A DNA stretch of 24,658 nt. It comes from a virus. The notes beneath the pieces were generated by a model. It was not told the DNA's origin, ran no database searches, and worked only from the letters and a program-made list of their open reading frames with translations. The stretch covers positions 1 to 24,658 of the IMG/VR virus record IMGVR_UViG_3300009684_000166. The stretch is one strand, 5' to 3'. Shown one piece after another: positions 7,762 through 14,772 of this stretch (within the stretch, counting starts at the first letter, position 1; the number at the start of each line of letters is the position of its first letter). Position numbers and translations under genes: made by a program.

Positions 7762-9087
7762 TTAATTTATTCGTGATGCTCTATTTAATCGATTTATTCT
7801 TTCTTGATTTCCACTAACATCGGATTCTACAACATAGGCGCGAGCCGTTGCCGATGCTAACTGATTTATTTGTCCTGCGTTAATTGTTTGCGTTGCTAAT
7901 TGTGGCGGTAATGGTGGGGCAACCGTTCCGCCTCCAGAAGATGGCGCACTAATTGAACCACCGCCACCACCCCCAGCGTTTGGAACTTTAGTTCCTATAA
8001 TCGCTTTAACTGATTTAATACCTGTTGCAATTATAGCCGCAACATTTATAATTTTTGAAATCGTGCCTATTGGTTCGGGTAAAACAGATTTCGCTCGTAA
8101 TACTTCCGACGCTCCCAAATATGTATTTATAGTCGCTTGCGCAATCGCCAAACCTTTTCCAACTGCGGTTTGTTTGCCTACCAAATCCGATAATTGCCCT
8201 AATGAATTACCAATTGCAACTGCGGAATCAATTTTAGTTTTTCTTTCTTCTTGATCTAATTTAATTCGTGCCTCTGTTTGCTCTTTTGTATATTGCGTTT
8301 GCTGTTCCTCTTTTCTTTTTTTATTCTCATAATCAGCCTCACGAATTTTATTATTATTGGCAATTCGTTCCTGTTCTTTTTTTATTGCTTCGTCTAACTT
8401 TTTTTGTTCTTCTTCATCACGCTTTGCATTTATTTCGTCTTGTTGAATTTGAAATTGATTTCCTAATTCAATACGCAAAGCGTTCTTTTGCTCCTCTGTA
8501 TATTTACTAGCGTTAATTCGTTTAATATCATTTGTAAATTGCAATTGCAATAACGTTTCGGCTTTGTCGTTTTCATCCTTAATTGCATCAACTAAATTCT
8601 GGTCTTTTAACGCTTGCAATTCTTTTTCAAAATCTTCATTTTGTTTTTTTAACGCATCATTTTTAGCCTTGTTTTCAGCCTTTATTTTTTCATTTTTTTG
8701 TTTTTCCTTTTCAACTTCTTGTGCGTTGGCTTCATCAACTTTTGCCTGTCTATCTTTTGTAGCCTCATTAATCTCAAAATCTCTTTTATCTTGGTAATCT
8801 TTTAACGCTTTATTCTTTTGAGCCTCGCTTAACGTTTCATCATTTTTTACCTTTTTAGCGTTTTCTAAATAATCAATGTTAGCCTTTATTTTTCTATTTG
8901 TATACTCATCATATTTGTATCCGTTCTGGTCTAAAAAAGCGTTTTGCTCTTTTAATTGTTGGTCGGTAATCTTATTAAACTTTTCTAATTCGCGACTAGC
9001 CTTTGATGTAACACCTACAAAATCTGTAACGCTATCAATTATATTTCCAATAAATTCGCCAACAGATGCAAGACCAGGAATAAGATT
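7762..9087 (-). CDS. Tape measure protein, C-terminal part after an in-frame TGA
   Basis: The frame of the tape-measure gene continues without any stop from 9087 to the TAA at 7762, giving about 441 codons after the TGA at 9090-9088. It begins NLIPGLASVGEFIGNIID, then a very long charged Lys/Glu/Gln helix (coiled coil), an Ala-rich hydrophobic stretch (VGKGLAIAQATINTYLGA, IINVAAIIATGI) and a Gly/Pro-rich C-terminal tail. There is no ATG, GTG or TTG in frame before the TTG at 8619 (285 codons), so independent initiation would leave out at least 156 codons of obvious tape-measure sequence. It is therefore best read as the second part of one 629-codon gene. The product sets tail length and helps DNA delivery. 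Translation may not occur if the stop is real. Confidence 0.8.
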   Translation of the reverse strand, partial: NLIPGLASVGEFIGNIIDSVTDFVGVTSKASRELEKFNKITDQQLKEQNAFLDQNGYKYDEYTNRKIKANIDYLENAKKVKNDETLSEAQKNKALKDYQDKRDFEINEATKDRQAKVDEANAQEVEKEKQKNEKIKAENKAKNDALKKQNEDFEKELQALKDQNLVDAIKDENDKAETLLQLQFTNDIKRINASKYTEEQKNALRIELGNQFQIQQDEINAKRDEEEQKKLDEAIKKEQERIANNNKIREADYENKKRKEEQQTQYTKEQTEARIKLDQEERKTKIDSAVAIGNSLGQLSDLVGKQTAVGKGLAIAQATINTYLGASEVLRAKSVLPEPIGTISKIINVAAIIATGIKSVKAIIGTKVPNAGGGGGGSISAPSSGGGTVAPPLPPQLATQTINAGQINQLASATARAYVVESDVSGNQERINRLNRASRIN

Positions 9088-9648
9088 TCAAACAACCTTT
9101 TTTACTTTGTCAAAATTGGCAACCAATAAACCCAAAGAAATTATAAGCAATCCGATTCCAGTTGATATAATTGCACTTTTTAAACTACCAAACGCTTTAC
9201 TCCCTACATCCTTAACAACCGCGCCCAAATTTTTAAAACTATCCCTAGCCTCCAATACTGAATTTAAACCCTGACTTAAAGCCATCGCGGATTGTACTTT
9301 TACAAGCGTTTTTTCTAGGTCTTTTGATTCGCTACCAAATAACGCCTGAGCGCCTTGTAATGCAGAAAACCCACCCGCAACACCTTGTAATGAACTACCA
9401 AACGCTTTAAACTTTGCGTCTGGATTAAACGCGTCCGTCATTGCTTTAGCATCGCCAATGCTATCTTTTAAATTTGCTACTTTTTTAGCTGCTTTTACCG
9501 CCTCGTCGGATGTATCTCCAAACTTATCGCGCATAGCAATTAACTCCGCGTTCGCTTGTTTTAATTGAGATTTTATCGAGCCTACCGACTTTTCAGGTTG
9601 TGAGCTATCAACCGTTATTTTTATTCCTACTTCAGTTGTTGTTGCCAT
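9088..9648 (-). CDS. Tape measure protein, N-terminal part ending at an in-frame TGA
   Basis: 186 codons from ATG at 9648. The N-terminus (VGIKITVDSSQPEKSVGSIK, then KQANAELIAMRDKFGDTSDE) is the typical helical start of phage tape-measure proteins, followed by Ala/Lys-rich helices and one hydrophobic stretch (IISTGIGLLIISLGLLVANF, about residues 159-178). It stops at TGA in the middle of a helix after DKVKKVV, and the same frame carries on at once as clear tape-measure sequence. TGA is a normal stop elsewhere in this window (ATGA overlaps at 12197, 13378, 21752 and 23380), so this is a one-off nonsense change or a base error, not a recoded genome. The start overlaps the preceding stop by 1 base (TAATG). 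Confidence 0.85.
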   Translation of the reverse strand: MATTTEVGIKITVDSSQPEKSVGSIKSQLKQANAELIAMRDKFGDTSDEAVKAAKKVANLKDSIGDAKAMTDAFNPDAKFKAFGSSLQGVAGGFSALQGAQALFGSESKDLEKTLVKVQSAMALSQGLNSVLEARDSFKNLGAVVKDVGSKAFGSLKSAIISTGIGLLIISLGLLVANFDKVKKVV

Positions 9649-10070
9649 TAATATATTTTTATTTCAAAACTTGTATTACCTAATAACTCGTCTGTTAAAA
9701 CCCCATCTAATAAAGTAAATAAATCTAATCGTGTCGACGTTCCATATTGCATATTAAAAACAAAATCGCCGTTTTTTGATTGGTTGTTGCCTATTATAAT
9801 AAACATTGTTGAAGCCATCCAAAGTGGTATATTTGAATCAATACGATAAATTCCTGTATTGTTTCTACTTGTTGTTAGCGTTGCGCCTGTTGTATTTTCA
9901 AATATATCAATTGTTGGGTCGCTCGTTCCTACCTGTGATATGTTGCCCTTTATAACTTTGTTAGCAACGCCAACCCATCCACTCGCATTGTTGTATGTTA
10001 ACGTCGTGCCTGTTGTTCCTGTGATGTCTAACCATTGACCTTCAAATTCATCAAAATATTTTATAATCAT
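9648..10070 (-). CDS. Small beta-rich minor tail protein
   Basis: 140 residues, rich in Thr, Asn, Gly and Ile and probably an all-beta fold. There are no Cys residues, no signal peptide and no membrane segment. It lies between the split minor tail protein and the tape-measure gene, so a virion tail component is the natural inference. The opening MIIKYFDEFEGQWLDITG and the ending NTSFEIKIY are not tied to a named family that I can state with certainty. It overlaps the tape-measure start by one base (TAATG at 9648), indicating coupled translation in the late operon. Confidence 0.7.
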   Translation of the reverse strand: MIIKYFDEFEGQWLDITGTTGTTLTYNNASGWVGVANKVIKGNISQVGTSDPTIDIFENTTGATLTTSRNNTGIYRIDSNIPLWMASTMFIIIGNNQSKNGDFVFNMQYGTSTRLDLFTLLDGVLTDELLGNTSFEIKIY

Positions 10071-10071
10071 T

Positions 10072-10542
10072 TTAGTATGTTGTATAAATTACTCGTAATA
10101 ATTGCACTTCGCAAAGTTCATTTTCTGCATAATCTACTATTTTATAAAGGCGATATAAAACTCCATCAATCCAGATAAACTTTGTAAAATCTAATGTATT
10201 AATATCGCGCTCCGTTAATTTCATTTTGCACGTTACTAATCTCGAATCCTTGTCGGTTATTTCCGCAAAGTATGGCGAGTAGTAAGTGTTGAATAAATTG
10301 TTTGACAATAAACCCGAAGCCAAAGTGAAATTTATTTCTTTAGGCACTCCAAAGTTTAAATCAGCACTCGCATTATATGGATCGTCTAAATGTCCAGCGT
10401 ATCCGTATGTTGTTACTGTTGTTAATATAGTATCAACCCCAAGTGGTTTATAATATATTTTCCAACTTGTACGACCTGTTATTTTTTTTGCTTGCATAAT
10501 TCTTATATTATGCTCAATCATTTCTTCAGTGCCGTTATTCAA
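10072..10542 (-). CDS. C-terminal part of the large minor tail protein, in -1 frame
   Basis: 156 codons if counted from the TTG at 10542, which overlaps the upstream TGA as TTGA. However, the same frame is open further upstream to a TAG at 10602-10600 and reads NNDKIFPAIYKLNNG across the apparent start. That looks like continuous protein rather than a leader. The rest (EEMIEHNIRIMQAKKITG, SWKIYY, LYRLYKIVDYAENELCEVQL) resembles the C-terminal end of long minor tail proteins of Bacteroidota phages. I read it as the end of the 10539-12200 gene, separated by the loss of one base or gain of two between 10600 and 10539. Independent translation from TTG is the alternative. Confidence 0.72.
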   Translation of the reverse strand: MNNGTEEMIEHNIRIMQAKKITGRTSWKIYYKPLGVDTILTTVTTYGYAGHLDDPYNASADLNFGVPKEINFTLASGLLSNNLFNTYYSPYFAEITDKDSRLVTCKMKLTERDINTLDFTKFIWIDGVLYRLYKIVDYAENELCEVQLLRVIYTTY

Positions 10543-12200
10543 TTTATAAATTGCTGGGAAAATCTTATCGTTATTGGTGTACCAACTAAAGGCGACGCGC
10601 TAAAAATTACATCTGTTGTAATTGTATCCTTTGCGAAATCTAATTGATTATCATATCTATAATCTCCGTATCCTTCAATATATTTTTTGCGGTATTGCTC
10701 GTTAAAATAATCCGCGTCCTGTTTAAATTTTATATCGTAATATCGAGCGTTGATTTCGCTCATTGGTTTAATTTTTATTACTTGACTACGATCTACTTTA
10801 TTACTCCAATCTTTATAACTTGAACGACTTAAATCATAAAAATCAACATAGGGCTCAATTACTAATTTCTTTTCGGTAAATCTATCTTCGGTTACCATTA
10901 AATTAAACATCTTAAGTATTGACGCAAAGAAATCTTTTTGTAAAACGTTCTGCGGCAATGAGCCATTAACTAATAAAAAATCATTATATTGAGCAGTAAC
11001 TAAAATTGGATTTGAGGTTGAAATAGTTACAACACTATTATTTGAACTTACATTTAAAACTGCTCCGTCTGTGTCATATATAAATACGTCCATTTTCCAT
11101 GTATCGCCTGTATTAAACGTTATTGGTATTGGCGGGAATCTCAAAGAAAAATTATAAGTTGGGCCAGTTAAAAAACCGCCTAAAGTTGTGGCATAACCCC
11201 CAAATCTTTTGTTTGTATCAATATAAAATACAGAACCATTTTTATAAACTCTTATTGTTGCAAAAGCATATCTGTATAAAGTATCGCTAGAATTTGAATT
11301 TTGCACCGTATAAGTGCCTCTAAAATTAAATCCTATTTCGCCAACAAATGCCTGTGCTGGTGTGTATGTAAAAGTTGTACTTGAAACATTTGTAAATAAA
11401 TCTGTTACAATATTTGAATGTATTAAATTTTGAGATGTGCTAATCGTTGGTGTTACAGGATTAATATTGCTTTCAAATATTTTATCGCGATTGTATTTAA
11501 GCCTTACTTGATTATTTGGTACAATTAAACGCTTAAAAAAATTAGTATTAAAAAAATTAGATTCCCAAGTGTAACCAGCTTGCGTTATAATTTTATTGAT
11601 GTATTCCTTTACAAAAAAAGCTGGTCTAAATGCAGTAAAATAAAACGATTTTTTAAAAAAGTTTGAATCATTAATAGGCGATGTATTTCCGTAATCAATT
11701 AACGGGTAATAATAACCTTCACCAGCATTTGCGTTATCCCAACTATTAACAATATTTGTGTAATTATAAGTGTGATTATATGCGCTAAAATCTAAATCGG
11801 TTAATTTATTAGCGCCTAACTTTGAAAAGAAACCGCCTAACTCCCCAAATAATGCAACTTCATATTCTACAAATTCACCATCAACAATTATTTCAAGCAA
11901 TCGCATAACGCCTTTAATAACTTGCATTCCATTTACTTCTATTCGTGCCTTTGCTGATTTACTAGCGTTAAAATTATATCCAAAATTTGGCGCACTATCA
12001 ACCGTATAATTTGAATTAGCAAACTCAAATATATTACCGAGTAAACGATTATTTTTTGAAGTGCCCGGCAATATAATTGTTTTAGTAAATGAAGTTGTTT
12101 TACTGTCTAAATTATTTAGATCGTCAATAGAATAGTTAATCATTTGCGAAAAACCCGCGTTTATATCTAACTCATTATCTTCTATAAATATCCTTGTCAT
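10539..12200 (-). CDS. Large minor tail (baseplate-like) protein, N-terminal part, frameshifted end
   Basis: 553 residues from ATG at 12200, which overlaps the previous stop as ATGA. The opening (FIEDNELDINAGFSQMINYS, then TTSFTKTIILPGTSKNN) is a pattern I recall from large minor tail proteins of Bacteroidota phages. The middle part is Thr/Asn-rich beta sequence; the later part contains LPQNVLQKDFFASILKMFNL and EPYVDFY. The reading frame ends at TGA after an unconvincing tail (TIRFSQQFIN), while the -1 frame over the same bases carries the expected continuation. The true protein is therefore probably about 710 residues. Role: tail tip or baseplate component, inferred from position before the tape measure. 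The lesion may make it non-functional. Confidence 0.78.
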   Translation of the reverse strand: MTRIFIEDNELDINAGFSQMINYSIDDLNNLDSKTTSFTKTIILPGTSKNNRLLGNIFEFANSNYTVDSAPNFGYNFNASKSAKARIEVNGMQVIKGVMRLLEIIVDGEFVEYEVALFGELGGFFSKLGANKLTDLDFSAYNHTYNYTNIVNSWDNANAGEGYYYPLIDYGNTSPINDSNFFKKSFYFTAFRPAFFVKEYINKIITQAGYTWESNFFNTNFFKRLIVPNNQVRLKYNRDKIFESNINPVTPTISTSQNLIHSNIVTDLFTNVSSTTFTYTPAQAFVGEIGFNFRGTYTVQNSNSSDTLYRYAFATIRVYKNGSVFYIDTNKRFGGYATTLGGFLTGPTYNFSLRFPPIPITFNTGDTWKMDVFIYDTDGAVLNVSSNNSVVTISTSNPILVTAQYNDFLLVNGSLPQNVLQKDFFASILKMFNLMVTEDRFTEKKLVIEPYVDFYDLSRSSYKDWSNKVDRSQVIKIKPMSEINARYYDIKFKQDADYFNEQYRKKYIEGYGDYRYDNQLDFAKDTITTDVIFSASPLVGTPITIRFSQQFIN

Positions 12201-13381
12201 CGTTTAAAATTGTAACGTGTTTGATTTAATTCAATATCGATTTCCAACGCTCTTAATTTGTTGTTTGTGTATGTTGAATATTCGTAGTTTGAATTTTTAA
12301 TTGTAACAGGATAATAATTCCCGTCTATTTCCGCGTATATCTGTGGTGATACAATTAATTCAGCAAGCCATACATATTCGGCATCGCTTGGAAAATCCAT
12401 TGTAAGTTTATACGAATGATTAGATTTACTACCGTAGTTAATTTTGCTTTCGTTGTACACCTTATTTACGTCGTAATAATCAACACTTGAATTATTAAAG
12501 GTGTAATTACGTTGCTCAAATGTTTTGCGCTCTACGTCCATTGTAAGGCGCGACGCTAGATTAAAACGCGCTGTGTCAAACATCCCAAAGGCATTAATAA
12601 AATAAAGATTAATAGGCGTGTAATTAATGTTACAATCAATATCTACGCGAATTAATGTCGTTTCAATTGTACTCGAATTTGTTAATTTTACAGTGTAATA
12701 CTTTGTATTTGATGGGATGCCTTGAAAAGAAAATAAAACCTGTGATAAATTATTTAATACTTGCGTTCCAATGTCCCATTGATTGTATTTTAAAACTCCT
12801 GTGTAACCATAACCCCATTGCCTAATTATTGTATTGCTTTGATCGTATGAAACAACTCTAATATCATTTATTACATTCCCAAATGATGGGATTAATATTT
12901 TATCAGTTAATTTTGCCTTTATTGTTAATTGTCTATTTGTTAACCAATTATTTAATTTTTGTCCTATATTAATTTGCCTACGCTTAAATAAAGGCGCTGA
13001 ATAATTATAAGCTGTTACATTCCCAGATGCCAAATTTAAAAATGTTGTTCCGCTATAATCTTCGCCAACTCTTATTTGGTAAATCTTTTCATTTAATGTA
13101 TTTGATGCCGTTAATAATGGCGCATCAATAAATCCGTCGTTAAATTTTGGAGTAAACCACGCATAAGTAATTTCATTTGATACTATCGGCATTGCATCAA
13201 AGTAACCGCGACCATTTGACGGCTCTGGAAATACTTTTGTGCGTACCAATTGCACCCCATCAACAAACACATCAAAAACATATTTAAAATCTACTTGCCC
13301 CGAATTACTACTATAAGCAATCGACCAAAGATTATCCTGTACAGATGGGTAGCCAGATGGGTTTATTAATGTTATACTCAT
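12197..13381 (-). CDS. Minor tail protein, phage structural family
   Basis: 394 residues, beta-rich with many Asn, Tyr and Thr. The N-terminus (MSITLINPSGYPSVQDNLWS, then FKYVFDVFVDG) and the NGRGYFDAMPIV segment recall a family found in the tail module of many Bacteroidota phages and prophages. No enzyme motif is visible. It shares ATGA overlaps with both neighbours (13378-13381 upstream and 12197-12200 downstream), so it is tightly coupled in the tail operon. Tail-tip or distal-tail role is inferred from the position between the HK97-gp10-like gene and the large minor tail gene. Confidence 0.75.
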   Translation of the reverse strand: MSITLINPSGYPSVQDNLWSIAYSSNSGQVDFKYVFDVFVDGVQLVRTKVFPEPSNGRGYFDAMPIVSNEITYAWFTPKFNDGFIDAPLLTASNTLNEKIYQIRVGEDYSGTTFLNLASGNVTAYNYSAPLFKRRQINIGQKLNNWLTNRQLTIKAKLTDKILIPSFGNVINDIRVVSYDQSNTIIRQWGYGYTGVLKYNQWDIGTQVLNNLSQVLFSFQGIPSNTKYYTVKLTNSSTIETTLIRVDIDCNINYTPINLYFINAFGMFDTARFNLASRLTMDVERKTFEQRNYTFNNSSVDYYDVNKVYNESKINYGSKSNHSYKLTMDFPSDAEYVWLAELIVSPQIYAEIDGNYYPVTIKNSNYEYSTYTNNKLRALEIDIELNQTRYNFKR

Positions 13382-14004
13382 TTAAAAATATTAATTGTTA
13401 TTGTTTTACCTATCGCTTCGCCTATTTCCTTTTCAAAACCTTCTAAACTTTTCTTAATTGTAGGCTCGATAAAATTACGCGGTTTAATACCGTATGATTT
13501 TATATTAAAAATCAATCTATTTAAATTTCTATCAAACTCACTAATTCGTTTAAATTTTTTTTCTACTCCTTGCGCACCATATTTTTGAACGTCTGTTGTT
13601 CTAACCTTTGCGTTTGAACTTCGCAACCATTTTGACAAAGATTCGCGCCCCTCTTTGCTCATTGTATAACTATTCTTAAACTTAAATCTACTTTGTGGCG
13701 ATTTACTAATCCAACCCATAACCCCCTCGTCTTGAAACTTTGCGTAATATGGAAATCTAATATTTAAAGTTGCCGAGCTACCCGTTTGCACAATTTCATA
13801 ATCCACATTTTCAATATTCCCAGATGCGATAATCTTTTTACTATTTAATTGCTCTATCCAAACATCTTTAAATAATTCTGCACGCTCAATTAATAAAGCG
13901 TTTATTTCCTTTGCCGTTACTTCGCTAAAATTAAAACTACCCGTACTGCCGACAAACCCATTATCAAGCTGTATTTTTTGCGATTGTGTAATGTTAATTG
14001 GCAT
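13378..14004 (-). CDS. HK97-gp10-like tail/neck protein
   Basis: 208 residues. The central pattern (IRFPYYAKFQDEGVMGW) and the C-terminal KPRNFIEPTIKKSLEGFEKE are typical of HK97 gp10-like proteins: a tyrosine-containing strand, a Gly-containing turn, an R-x-F-(I/L) before the last amphipathic helix. These proteins join head and tail or terminate the tail tube. At 208 residues it is longer than the usual 110-150. The extra part includes a basic stretch around residues 115-160. It overlaps the frameshift-extension frame of the chaperone by 11 bases and the next gene by ATGA. Family assignment is moderately sure. Confidence 0.72.
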   Translation of the reverse strand: MPINITQSQKIQLDNGFVGSTGSFNFSEVTAKEINALLIERAELFKDVWIEQLNSKKIIASGNIENVDYEIVQTGSSATLNIRFPYYAKFQDEGVMGWISKSPQSRFKFKNSYTMSKEGRESLSKWLRSSNAKVRTTDVQKYGAQGVEKKFKRISEFDRNLNRLIFNIKSYGIKPRNFIEPTIKKSLEGFEKEIGEAIGKTITINIFK

Positions 14005-14296
14005 ATTTCTTTAATAGTTTTTTTTCTGCTTCATTATCTATTTCGCGTTTCATTTTTAAATAACTCAAATCATTTAGAAACTGAAACACAGGCAAATCCC
14101 AAGCCTCGTTTATGCTAATTCCTTCAAATTCCGATACCATTTTGCAGTTATAAAGCCATCCGTAAACTCGGCTAAATTCATCAGCACTTGCTCCACCTTC
14201 GCCGTGTCCGTTGCTATTGTTTTGAAATAAGAAGCCGAAGCCTGAATTGATTTGCTGAAAACTGCGTAAAAAAAAACAGCGGAATGATACGCTACT
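13994..14296 (-). CDS. -1 frameshift extension of the tail assembly chaperone (GT-like)
   Basis: This frame is open from 14296, just after a TGA at 14299-14297, to TAA at 13996-13994. It lacks a start codon before ATG at 14140. After the slippery run it encodes 91 codons: a Gly/Asn-rich linker (NNSNGHGEGGASADEF), then VYGWLYNCK, EFEGISINEAW and PVFQFLNDLSYLKMK. Such Gly-rich linkers followed by an LP(V)-x-FL-DL-Y-K pattern are what I recall of the second domain of chaperones in Bacteroidota phages. The -1 frame is exactly the one reached from the chaperone gene by slippage at T9, giving a fusion of about 250 residues (159 + 91). A separate 48-aa product from ATG 14140 is the alternative. Confidence 0.85.
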   Translation of the reverse strand, partial: SSVSFRCFFLRSFQQINSGFGFLFQNNSNGHGEGGASADEFSRVYGWLYNCKMVSEFEGISINEAWDLPVFQFLNDLSYLKMKREIDNEAEKKLLKKYAN

Positions 14297-14745
14297 TCAA
14301 AATCTATATCCAGCATATCATCAGCAACTTGTTTATGATTCTTTTCTTTGCGCTTCAATCCCTTCAAAGTAAACTTTAAAGGGGTACACATAGTCGCCAT
14401 GATCTTGTGAAGGTTGCCGATTACGTCTTCGCTATACGTCGCTAGCTCAACATAACGTCCCGCGTTCATTGGTGGCTTGGCTAAATCATATTCCAACAAA
14501 TACAAACGACCTTTAACCGATACATACTTTTGCGGTTTCTTTTCGTCAAGTTCTTTGCCATACTTTTCAAACTTTTCGTTAATTGTTTTGCATAGCTTAT
14601 TAAACTTTTTTAAAGGCATCTTGTCAACCTGTGCATCGCTCAACCCTGTAAATTCTTGAACTAACAAAGCGGACTTTTCAGCCTCGTTTATTTCCATTAA
14701 ACTAATCTTGTATAAATCTTGAAATTTTGAAATAGTAACCTTCAT
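14110..14745 (-). CDS. Tail assembly chaperone, zero-frame product (G-like)
   Basis: 211 residues, helical and Lys-rich, with no signal or membrane segment. It sits directly upstream of the tail genes, the usual place of the tail assembly chaperone that prepares the tape-measure protein for tail-tube assembly. Codons 157-160 read GTT TTT TTT TAC, so the heptamer T TTT TTT (14275-14269) is in the right register for -1 slippage, and the -1 frame after it is open to 13994. Without slippage the protein ends at TAA at 14112-14110. The pair of products matches the G/GT arrangement known in lambda and many siphoviruses. The start is 27 bases after the terminase stop and follows an A/T-only leader. 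Confidence 0.82.
   Translation of the reverse strand: MKVTISKFQDLYKISLMEINEAEKSALLVQEFTGLSDAQVDKMPLKKFNKLCKTINEKFEKYGKELDEKKPQKYVSVKGRLYLLEYDLAKPPMNAGRYVELATYSEDVIGNLHKIMATMCTPLKFTLKGLKRKEKNHKQVADDMLDIDFEVAYHSAVFFYAVFSKSIQASASYFKTIATDTAKVEQVLMNLAEFTDGFITAKWYRNLKELA
14268..14276 (-). promoter_or_regulatory. T9 slippery site for programmed -1 frameshifting
   Basis: Nine T on the minus strand within codons GTT TTT TTT TAC of the chaperone. The heptamer T_TTT_TTT lies at 14275-14269 in the zero frame, so both tRNAs can re-pair perfectly after slipping back one base. A TGA in the -1 frame at 14299-14297 and the zero-frame TAA at 14112-14110 bound the possible region; T9 is the only slippery heptamer I found in it. 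Confidence 0.85.
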
Positions 14746-14772
14746 AATATAATATAGATTTTTTTTAGAAAA

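Noticed and set aside
8268-9274. Plus-strand frames opposite the tape-measure gene (8268-8510, 8564-8797, 8876-9274)
   Set aside because: They are Phe/Leu/Ser-rich antisense shadows of Lys/Glu-rich coiled-coil coding and have no recognisable pattern or leader.
10539-10602. Programmed frameshifting at the minor tail gene junction
   Set aside because: No X_XXY_YYZ heptamer is in the right register; TTTTCCC is present but out of phase for a -1 slip from the upstream frame.
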